From positions 2,170,001 through 2,234,000 of the forward strand of contig OX596334.1 of NCBI GenBank assembly GCA_951394405.1: a stretch of 64,000 nucleotides of DNA, read 5' to 3'. Below are positions 32,291 through 41,366 of the stretch, in pieces; within the stretch, counting starts at the first letter, position 1; each line of letters opens with the position of its first letter. The translations under genes and the position numbers were made by a program. The notes beneath the pieces are model-generated. The model worked only from the letters and a program-made list of their open reading frames with translations, was not told where the DNA came from and made no database searches. This stretch comes from Coprinellus micaceus (taxonomy: Eukaryota; Basidiomycota; Agaricomycetes; Agaricales; Psathyrellaceae).

Positions 32291-33532
32291 TGCTCGTAGC
32301 CTGAGGAATGGGAGTTAAAGAACTACCTGAACCTGGCTCGTGTTCACCGGCACCCATTATCGGCGTTTCAACCTTCACGCAGCGCTCGAGAGACTGCGAA
32401 ATCCATGACTGACTTCGAGTACCCACTCGAGTCATATCAGGGGTCGTATCCAAAGACAGCTCCAGCCATGAAGTAAGAAGAAGGATGAGATTGAGGTTGG
32501 TCCGCTTTCACGGCTTGAACTCATTCCGGAGGAGTGCTTGCGCGCTATAGCATCGAGGACGGCAGTCGGCAATGATTAATGATTGATGATCGCCGTTACC
32601 GTGCCGGCGGTGGCTAAGAATTTTCTTTTCGAAGACCACCATGGCCTGCCGTCTACTGAGAGCTACTGGGAGCTGGTTGCTTTTCTCGAGGGCATCGCCC
32701 CTTTCCAGTGACACGCCAATTCCCTTGACCCAGGCTGTGCTTGAGGAACCCACGGGCAAGTCTGGAGCGGCATCACCCGATAGGCAACCCAGCCGAGGAT
32801 GTAGCCACCCGCAAGTCCTGAATGTATCCCTCTTTGCTCCTCCCGCCCCTCGCCATCTCCCCCTTGCTTCTACCCCTTCCTACTGGTCCCCCCTCCCCCC
32901 TCTATATGAATAGGCGCCCATGACAAACAACCTGATATTACCTACTCGCTTCAGTGATCCTTGTCTTTATCCCTCGGTCTTCAACAGCCCCGCTTTACCT
33001 CCTCGACCCATAACCCTTTACTCACTGCGCGGCTCTGCACCAAGCTCCCTCTCTCCGATGGCACGCTACCAGGCCATCGGAGGCCATCTGGAGCGGCAAA
33101 GCATCAGGATCGCTCAGGGGCTCACAACGACCATATATCCCTGCGAACATACAAGACGTCTGAAAAGCAACTAGGCAGAACTCGGTGTGCTGTTCAAGTG
33201 GAGAGCTCGAGCTTTGTGACCATCTATTCTTGGTACTCGGGACTCGGTTTCGTCCAGTCACGGGGGGCATTCATTACTCGACCACTGCAGTATCCGGGAA
33301 TCGGAGCCGCATAGTCCCCAGACGTTCTTACCCTATCTAGCCAATTTCCTAGCGATTGGCGTACTCTTTCGCAACTCCCAATGGCGGTAGAGGCAAGTGA
33401 CCGCCTCAAATGAAAGCAGGACGCCACAGAAGCCGAGTAAGAGAAGCGATATAAACCACTAGCGAGGCAAGTGGCGACAGCCTTCACGAACCACCAGGTC
33501 ACCCCACTTCGCCTCGTCCATTCAACTGTCAA
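32291..33532. promoter_or_regulatory. long divergent intergenic region
   Basis: 1.24 kb separates the Ntn-hydrolase start (minus) and the DUF2235 start (plus). A TATAAA is present at 33450-33455, about 80 bp upstream of the DUF2235 ATG. A C/T-rich stretch lies at about 32820-33060. Short ORFs here have no recognisable domains. Confidence 0.45.
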
Positions 33533-35685
33533 ATGACCTCCCTGACCAAGGACATCCAGAAAAACCCAAACCCGTTCGTTGGCGTCGAGGAAAGGATCGA
33601 CGGTTTACCAACCATGTCGCAGTCTCCTTCGAGTTCACCGACAGAGAACGTTTTCCAACAAAATGGACCTGCACGGCCTGAGCGCGATATGACCTCTGGC
33701 TCGTTGGACTACAACGGGAGCCCTGTCATCCCCACATCGCACAGGGCGAGGACCCTGGTGCTATGCTTTGACGGGACTGGCGACCAGTAAGGGCATCTCC
33801 CGACTTGAGTTCATGCGATGACTGAGGTGTACACTAGATTCGACGCAGACGTGAGCAATTCCCTCCCAGTGTATTTAGACTGGCCTAAGATTACCTGACA
33901 GAACTCGAATATCGTCAATTTCTTCAGCGCCTTGAGCAAAGGCGATCCAAACAATCAAATGGTTTACTACCAGGTACGGCCCAGCGAGTCCACTCTTCCG
34001 ACGAGCCCCCAAACATTAAACACGCATACCTCCTTTTTAGGCTGGAATAGGTACATACATCGGACGCGGGGGAAATTTTATCCTCACGAAGATATCGAAG
34101 GTTTGCCCCCAGTTAGCTTCTTCGCCGCATCTCCTACTCATCTCCTATCGCGCCATTGTTGTGGGATAGATCCTTGATGAGGCGGTCGCTTGGAATCTCG
34201 AAACGCACATAATGGGTATGCGATACATGAATAAGGTTTAGGCTCGGAACTCACGTTCCCTTCAGATGGATATGAATTCCTCATGCAGAACTGTACGTAA
34301 CATCCTGCTTCAATGCCCCCCTATTTCTGACTACCTTCCCCAGATAGCGCCAATGACAGAATCTGTATCTTCGGTAGGTTCCTTGGCCGGAGATTCGGTG
34401 TTGTAGCACCCGCTTATCGTTCTTTCCAGGGTTCTCGCGGGGAGCCTATACTGCTCGATGGTAAGTACGGGAGCCTTGCCTCTCCATAACCTGGGCACGG
34501 TAACAAATCTTCCTATTACAGCCTCGCCGGGATGCTTCACAAAGTCGGCCTACTCCCCACCTGCAATCACCAGCAGGTCCCGTTCGCATACAAGATGTAC
34601 ACGCGCCCTGACGAATACGGGTGGACGCAGTCCAACGCGTTCAAGAAGGCCTTCTCTATCGATGTCGACATCGAATTTATTGGAGTATGGTAGGTGGTCT
34701 CTGGGTTCCCTTCCCACGAAGGCTCCAATGCTGACGTTCTACTCTAAAGGGATACCGTAAACTCAGTCGGAATTATCCCTAAACGGCTCCCATTCTCTGC
34801 ATCCAATAGTCTGGTGCGATCATTCAGGCATGCGATCTCCTTGGATGAGCGCAGGGCGAAGTTCAAAGCCAACGTGTGGAATCGTCCAGTCCACGGTGAG
34901 GATCTCCTGAGTATCACCGACCAGGAGGCTGCGAAAAGGGCGAAGAAAGCAGAGAAGCAGCAGGACAAACACAAGGACAAACACAAGGGACACCTGCACC
35001 AGTACGAAGCGCAATTTAGTGGTGCGATTCGGCATGAGACCGACGTGGAGGAGGTGGGCAGTTCTTTTCCCGTCTTTTTTTTTTTGCCCCACTCTAACTC
35101 GACCGACAACCGCCCCGGAACGCAGGTGTGGTTCGCCGGCTGCCATTGTGGTACGTTGAGTGTAGTCTAGTGCGATGCCGCTATCATTGACGCCTTTTTC
35201 TTACCTCAACAGACGTCGGAGGCGGATCAGGTGAGTCCCCTGGAGCCTTTACTTCATTCGCCAAGCGTCTCATGTAACCTCATCGCCGCAGTGACAAACG
35301 GAACCCCCCATAGTCTCGCCCACATTCCCCTCCGCTGGATGATCCGCGAATGCTTCAAGTGCGAGACCGGGATCATGTTCCAGGTGGACGTGTTGCGAAA
35401 ACTGGGAATGGACCTCGAGTCACTCTTCCCCATTGTCCTCCCTCGTCCCCCAGTTCGATCATCAGAGGATAGCGCGTTCATCGAGCGAATCCCAAAGACC
35501 CAGCCTTCCATCCTCGCGCAGTCCGATGACACAGATAGCGAAGTCGATGCAACCTTGAGCATGTCGGAGGAAGAGCACGAACTGCGGGACGCGCTCTCGC
35601 CAAAGTACGACCAGCTCGCGATGAAGAAGACGTGGTGGCTTGGAGAGGTTATGCCGATGCGCCATCGGTATCAGAGGAGCAACAA

Positions 35686-37504
35686 CATCAGAGAAAAGTC
35701 GAGCCCCACATGGACTGTATAATCGCATATACCAGTGCATGCAGATGGGATATAAATTCTACGACCGTACGAGACTCCGTGTAGCCCATATGAGCCTCGC
35801 ATGAGAATGCATCTAAGGTACATACGCCTGCGCGAGGTTGCGACTGGTCACATGTGTTGGGCGTGAGGGGCATGCCCACTACACGAGACCGGTGTGTAAA
35901 TGACAGGCACGTATGTGGGGCGTACGAGCCTCTGGCAGGCAGATGTGCCCAGCCCTGAGAATCATTGTGCACTTGTGTTACGTTTGATCCACACAAGTCA
36001 TATGTGCTCAACTGCTTCGTCGAGAAATATTTCAAATTGAAGGCCGTACCGTACATTTCGACGGCCCCAAGCAAACGGCGCACGCATCCTCCATAGTCGA
36101 GGTCGACCGGGGTACCGTGGTCTGGTTTTGCTATCATCGCCCCGTAGATGAGGAATTGGTGTTGCCATATCTCCTTCGTCTGAAAGGCCACATCGCGCCA
36201 GTACTTGGAAACGTGAACCAACACCTGACATATATGGGCTGAAGGTAACACTTAGTAGCCAAGGCCTAGAGACGGTTCGAAGCAGTCACGGTTCAAGTAA
36301 GCCCCTGTTCGGGTATTGCCGAGCCTTGACGTCACGCGTCACCAAGAGCCGTATGCTGCTTTCTTCTCTTCCCCCACCATCTCCCTGTATCCCTCCCTCC
36401 CCCCAGCTTGAAAGCTGGGAATACGACGCGAAGAACCTGATATCCCTCCAGTATAACCCACCTGGCTCTCAGATGAGGGCTCAGCCCTTCAATGTCACGC
36501 CAAACCCCAGGGATTGCAACCTCGGTTGTAAAGCAAGGCTCGGAGAGGACATGGGGGTACATTCACGACTCGGTGAGCGATATTGAACATATAGTCCAAC
36601 GAATACCCGTTTTTTACTACATCGCCCTTTCTCTTCGTTCTCAAATCATCTCCTCTTCCCCGCCTTTCTCCCATCTTCCTATTCTCACTCCTCTCCAACC
36701 CGCCCAAGCCATATTGCCTCCCTCAACCTCCTAAACATCTTTATAACACTTGACGAGGGTTTTTCGACCGTCCCCTACCGCACAATTCGACTTACTGCGT
36801 ATATCCTGGGAAGGTACGTGTTCTTCCTCATTCGTTAAGGCGAATATTCCTGACCCTTCGTGACCTTTTAATCCCCGGAGGCCAGGAACCTTGCAACTGC
36901 AAGGGACTGGTGACCGTCACTGCGCCCCAACGTCTTCTAGTTTCGGTTTTCTTTACCCTCGTCTCGGATCTCCCGATTGAACAGTGACTCCCCATCTGTC
37001 GCCCTTGCCTGGTCTGTCCAACGGCGACCTCGTGATTGTTTTGTGGTGTCTACGCGGCGCGCCGCGTGCGGTCGAAGTGTTTGGGGAGGGCTAAACCCTT
37101 CCTCATATTTCACATTCGGCGATGGGTATATGCCCTCATCGTGGTAACACGTCTGGATTGGGGGCAACTAGCGACAGTGTATACTTGTACAACAAGCATA
37201 GCTAATATACGTCCAGCCTGTGCAGTAGGTTAGTTGACATAGGGTGTTTCATGCATTAAATTGGCTCGACCATTTGCTCGTGGCGTTCAGTATAGCAACG
37301 GGCCTAAATTGGGCGCTTATAGTGTGCACAGCCCACATGTGGTGGCCATGGCTCATGCGGGCCACATGTGGCAGGCAATTCTCGTGCGGTCCATACGTGC
37401 CATCCTTACCACTTGTGGAGAAGTCCGGTATGTGCCGCCTGAGGCTTGTGGGGGATAGATACTGGCCTCGTACGGTGCGTGTGGGGGCCGCTTTTTCTCT
37501 GATG
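35686..37504. mobile_element. TIR-bounded insertion 1 (1.8 kb, non-autonomous)
   Basis: The ends are inverted repeats: 35686..35719 against 37471..37504, 27 of 34 positions identical when aligned without gaps, the first 12 perfect (CATCAGAGAAAA). AA flanks both ends (35684-35685 and 37505-37506), so a 2-bp target duplication is possible; no longer duplication is visible. Taking out the element with one AA leaves the DUF2235 frame open across the junction. No transposase, reverse transcriptase or integrase is recognisable inside. It contains an F-box-like fragment on the minus strand and A/T-rich sequence towards the 3' end. It is best described as a MITE-like or deleted DNA transposon; the superfamily is unknown. 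Confidence 0.65.
36000..36251 (-). pseudogene. F-box-like fragment inside insertion 1
   Basis: The minus strand reads I-C-Q-V-L-V-H-V-S-K-Y-W-R-D-V-A-F-Q-T-K, then E-I-W-Q-H-Q-F. This is the V-S-x-x-W-R-D-x-A-x-x-T-x-x-L-W pattern seen in the second half of mushroom F-box domains. No start codon or first F-box helix is visible upstream. The open frame runs on into the 5' inverted repeat, so it is probably a captured or decayed piece rather than a gene. Confidence 0.4.
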
Positions 37505-37646
37505 AATGAATGGGTCAAGCAGTGGGGATTGAATTTGGGCAAGGGGCGCATTATACCAAGGCAGGCCACCCACGGAGTCAAAATCCATAGGAGCGTCAAG
37601 ATACGGTTGGACGGTGCTTTTGAGGACGGGAAAAAGTACGTACCTA

Positions 37647-38855
37647 ACATCAGAAGAATGACAACGGCTTTTGATCGCTTTGACTTACATTTGATGACTT
37701 TGACTTGCGCTGAATCACTTTCGCTTGCGCTTAACGGCTTGCAAACACTTGACGCTCGCTTACAGGGACGCTTGAGCGCTTGTCCATTTTTCCACTTCTC
37801 AGAATGCTTGCCGGTGGGGGACTTAGGGTTTTTCGTCTCTTACATAGTGGATCATGTTTGGTACTCCAAGGGGACCTGGGGCAAACTTGGGGTAAGTAAA
37901 TTTAATCCGGTCTCTAAATTGTCGAAGCGGCTCCTAGTTCCAACGCACGCTGGAGTGTACTTTATGTACGCACCTATGGGAGGGGAGACTGGAGAGGTCA
38001 GGAGGAGACGGTCAGGTGTCCAGTACTACCCCCGAGGCTGCCGTTGAATTTCCGAAGAGGCAAACATCAGACTCGTGCCACGTCTCTCTTCAACCTCCAC
38101 CATCCTTGACCGCCCCGTTTGCCGCTTCTCCCCTTCCTTCAATCCATTGGACGGTAAACAGGTATTGACACCTCTAGACACATGTTTCGCTACAGTCAAT
38201 ATTCCTGTTTGCCGGGGTGAGCCTGCTGGCACACGACTGTGTTCGAGGGCAAAGAGGGCGTTGGAGGGCGGCGTTGGAGGGAGTCGGGGACAACCATGGA
38301 GACAGGTACGTTCCCTCTATGGTACTATGTCAATGTTTCACTAACGGTTTTGCATCTTTGTCTCCAGAGTCACCATCATGGTCCGTCAGTCGTGTAACCA
38401 GCCCAATGACCCGCCGTTCCCCTCCTCTTCACCGGGACCCTCTCGTTGCCCGACTTCAATGTAAATTTATGTACAATCCCCGTACTGTTTGCGTACCGTG
38501 CCGCTTATATAGAATTGTTGTGTGTCCCTACGCTCGTTTTAAAGTACCGTACATTTTCAATGTACCTATTCCATGTACGTAGCACAGTCGACCTCCTGAA
38601 ATACATTTGATCCTCTCGGACGTCCTGTACCAGTATCGAGTGCATTCAAAATAACCAGCAAAACGAATTCCGCAGCGCTTGTACAAGTAAGGCTGTTGCC
38701 CACTTGGTCCAACACTTGAAAACCTGCTTGACCGTCACTTACTCACTTGGCCAAGAGACCCCCCCCTCTCTTGGAAAAGTGAGCCGGCTTGAGCGCTTAA
38801 GGCACTTGGCCAAGTGCATAAGTTCCCACAAGTCGATTTGTCATTCTTCTGATGT
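37647..38855. mobile_element. TIR-bounded insertion 2 (1.2 kb, non-autonomous)
   Basis: An 18-bp perfect terminal inverted repeat (ACATCAGAAGAATGACAA) is at 37647..37664 and, inverted, at 38838..38855. Next to both ends lie clusters of short subterminal motifs built on GCTTG, CGCTT and CACTTG (about 37665-37790 and 38705-38820), as seen in many cut-and-paste DNA transposons. Flanks are TA on the left and CA on the right, so a 2-bp duplication with one substitution is possible but unproven. No protein-coding domain is recognised. It separates the last two coding blocks of the DUF2235 gene. It shares the first bases CATCAGA with insertion 1 but the rest differs. Confidence 0.65.
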
Positions 38856-39048
38856 CAAGGCGGCCAACTTCGACATGAGTAAGGTGACATGGGTGGATTG
38901 AAGTTGTAGGAGGGGCACCGGAAGCTGGCCATTTCCCCGTTTGCATTTCGTATCTACACACATGACCACTACTGTTTTAATATACGAATGACCTGTTCGG
39001 GACGCCTACAGTTCATGTGCCTTGAAATCCAACAACACAGGCAAGTAG

Positions 39049-40941
39049 CTATGGAACCCATATGTCGCCAATCGCCCGTTGTGCATGGATGCACCCCAGG
39101 GGGCCAATGTCCATCGCCACATCGAGCGTCCCGAAACCAGGCACGGGGAAGCTGAGGGAACAAGGCACCGATCCGTGGTCAGGATACTTCGTAGAGAACG
39201 TGATACCAGCTGTATCAACGCCTCTCCGCTCGAGAGTCCCCACTATGTGATCCACAGGACCGACTTCAAACTCTATATCCACCTTGTGGAGCAAGGAGAT
39301 CAGCCCTCCTCGTACCGCCACCCCCCGTCGGGCTTCGATGAGATCGATGATGTTTTGCTTGGTCTTCTCGTCGTGCCCTTGTCCAAGGACGCACCTGAAT
39401 GATTGCAACTTCGGGCAGATGCAGTCCTCCGCGAGCTCCAAAGCTGACTCCGAGGCAAACCGGGGCGTCATTCTCCGAAGAAGGGCGGCGTCAAACTTCG
39501 TCTGGCTGCTGCTGTTGGCTGGGGGGAGCGGTGCCCCAGGATTGGGATTAAGTTCAATGGACGAGACTCGACGATCCCGGGCGACCGCCTCAATTGAGGC
39601 AACGTTGGGAAGGAGACCGAGTATGTATTCCAGAGCGGATTGGGTGAGGGATGTATAGACGAAAGATATATCTGTGATGTGGGGCCCACATCGCCGCACA
39701 ATCTCGACGAGGGAGCTCTTCTCTTGATCTTCTGAGGCGAGGAAATTTTGGATGGCGGATAGGTGGGTTAGGGCCGGTAGTTCAAGGATAGACGTAAATT
39801 CCGCTGGTACTGATGAACCATGCATCGACAACGACTCCAACTTGTGCAGGGGCACTACCCGCTGCGGCGGGGAGAAGGGACCAGGAGTAAACCCTTCCGA
39901 GAAGTGAATTGTGCATTGAACAAGATTTGGTGTGAGGACAAGTATGTTGGCGGCTTCTGTGGGACCGAAGACGGCCACCTTGCTTGGAACGCCAATCGAA
40001 AGAGTCGTTAGTCCGGCCCACTGCGTCTGAATCCTGCACAGGTCGGAATATGGCATCAACGCAGACAAAGTTGTCAGCCCCGCCGCCCCCCGAAGGTCTA
40101 CCTTTCCCTCGGCCAGAACTTCATCCCACAATTTCTCGCCTGCCTCAACTCCGTAATACGTGACGTCGAGGTCCAGATTTTTCATGCCCTCGCTGCATTC
40201 TTGGATGAAGCGAAACGGGAGGGTGAGGATCGACGACACCGTGGACATCTTGATGCACAGACGAACACTTCTCCAGTCGTTATTCCCTTCATCCAAGGCA
40301 CGGAGGAGAGGCTGAACGGCGCTCTCCCACCCGCAATCATCGATGGCCGACATAACCTGGAGTAAGATGGGTGGCGGATCTCGGGCAGTGTAGGAGATGT
40401 GGAGGGGACACCCCTTCGAGCGTTTGATGAATGTTGTAACCCTCTCGGCTAGGCGCTGGACGCGCTGTTTCCACATCCCAATGGAAATCAGCCAGGCAGT
40501 TGCCAGGTCCTTGACTTGGGTAGGCTGCGGTTGATGGTCGAAGTGAGGACCGACCAATGTCGGATATGAGGGGATGTGCATATCGATGTTCGCCCAAAGG
40601 AGGGGGTTCCCAAGCGCAAGGTCTCTCCATTGACGGCAAACATGACTGATAATCACAGCTGGATGAAGCGCTTCGTCATCTCCCGAAATCGTAACTAGCG
40701 TATGAAATATTGTGGATAGGATATCGGCGTTGAGTCTTCGCGCAGGGCTGATGAGGTCCGTGTGTTTATTGATATACTGCGCGTGAGCCTCGCGACGGCA
40801 GTACAAGTCTGCGATTAGGGCGTCGATAGCGTCCAAGAATGCGTATTGTGGGCTCACGAGGCGCTTGATCTCCTCGATCTCAGATGGTGTGGGCACATAG
40901 TTTGTGTTGAGGCGCTGAGCAAAGGGTGAGCTGGCTTCCAT
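39049..40941 (-). CDS. F-box protein, intronless
   Basis: An open frame of 630 codons without introns. The N-terminal helix (Y-V-P-T-P-S-E-I-E-E-I) and I-A-D-L-Y-C-R-R-E-A-H form the coiled segment that usually precedes the F-box in mushroom proteins. The F-box itself spans about 64-120: I-S-P-A-R-R-L-N-A-D-I-L-S-T-I-F, then I-I-S-H-V-C-R-Q-W-R-D-L-A-L-G-N-P-L-L-W. The remaining 500 residues contain Leu-rich repeat-like segments (L-T-T-L-S-I-G-V, L-E-S-L-S-M-H-G). Such proteins are a large expanded family in Agaricomycetes and are predicted SCF substrate receptors. The stop is 148 bp from the end of the DUF2235 coding remnant on the other strand. Function beyond Skp1 binding is unknown. Confidence 0.85.
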   Translation of the reverse strand: MEASSPFAQRLNTNYVPTPSEIEEIKRLVSPQYAFLDAIDALIADLYCRREAHAQYINKHTDLISPARRLNADILSTIFHTLVTISGDDEALHPAVIISHVCRQWRDLALGNPLLWANIDMHIPSYPTLVGPHFDHQPQPTQVKDLATAWLISIGMWKQRVQRLAERVTTFIKRSKGCPLHISYTARDPPPILLQVMSAIDDCGWESAVQPLLRALDEGNNDWRSVRLCIKMSTVSSILTLPFRFIQECSEGMKNLDLDVTYYGVEAGEKLWDEVLAEGKVDLRGAAGLTTLSALMPYSDLCRIQTQWAGLTTLSIGVPSKVAVFGPTEAANILVLTPNLVQCTIHFSEGFTPGPFSPPQRVVPLHKLESLSMHGSSVPAEFTSILELPALTHLSAIQNFLASEDQEKSSLVEIVRRCGPHITDISFVYTSLTQSALEYILGLLPNVASIEAVARDRRVSSIELNPNPGAPLPPANSSSQTKFDAALLRRMTPRFASESALELAEDCICPKLQSFRCVLGQGHDEKTKQNIIDLIEARRGVAVRGGLISLLHKVDIEFEVGPVDHIVGTLERRGVDTAGITFSTKYPDHGSVPCSLSFPVPGFGTLDVAMDIGPLGCIHAQRAIGDIWVP

Positions 40942-41366
40942 CCTTTTCGATAGATTGTAATTGAGCAGAAGAGAGGAAGCGAGAATCAGTAATAAGGGCG
41001 TAGGCTATGGATCTTCAATCTGTTATCGCTTTTCTGGCTGTCGGAGAAAGAATCTGATGATTGGTAGAACATGCCCGTCCTGGTTGGCTAGGATCACGAA
41101 GTCGAACTCATGTATGGCAGGTTGACAATAGGGCGAAGTGGACACGCATCGGGGAACGGACAGGTGGGGTCCGAAATTCTACCAGGATCTAGAGCCATCT
41201 CCGTGGGTCAAAAATCCGTTGACAAACTAACCAAATGAGAGACTCGCCCAGATGAGTGCACATATCCAATGAGGAGTTAGATACTTGAGCAAAACAGGCC
41301 GAGAGTGAAGGGCTGCTTTACAGAGAACAGCCTCGTATGAGATACGCGTATATCGGCACATAACGG
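40942..41366. other. intergenic between tandem minus-strand genes
   Basis: 425 bp: F-box gene promoter and CWC27 3' UTR. Nothing else recognised. Confidence 0.5.

Larger units (their letters stand above)
33533..38901 (+). pseudogene. DUF2235 alpha/beta-hydrolase gene split by two insertions
   Basis: Exons 33533..33786, 33838..33850, 33902..33973, 34041..34100, 34170..34215, 34266..34292, 34344..34373, 34430..34460, 34522..34689, 34750..35053, 35126..35150, 35213..35230 and 35292..35685. The frame then enters an insertion and stops at 35722, giving a 492-aa product. The nucleophile elbow G168-F-S170-R-G172 is followed by A-Y-T-A-R. V-L-C-F-D-G-T-G-D, F-I-G-V-W-D-T-V-N-S-V-G and V-W-F-A-G-C-H-C-D-V-G-G-G are also conserved DUF2235 blocks. 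The missing C-terminal blocks sit at 37507..37646 and 38858..38901 (stop TGA), still free of stops and in phase with each other. The hydrolase core is complete, so the truncated product might be active; loss of the C-terminus makes a disrupted allele more likely. Substrate unknown in fungi. Confidence 0.8.

Noticed and set aside
35688..36251. 187-codon minus-strand ORF as a complete F-box gene
   Set aside because: It has no start to the F-box domain and its end lies in the inverted repeat of insertion 1.
37244..38047. 267-codon plus-strand ORF as an independent gene
   Set aside because: It starts inside insertion 1, crosses the DUF2235 remnant and runs into insertion 2; only its middle is real coding sequence.
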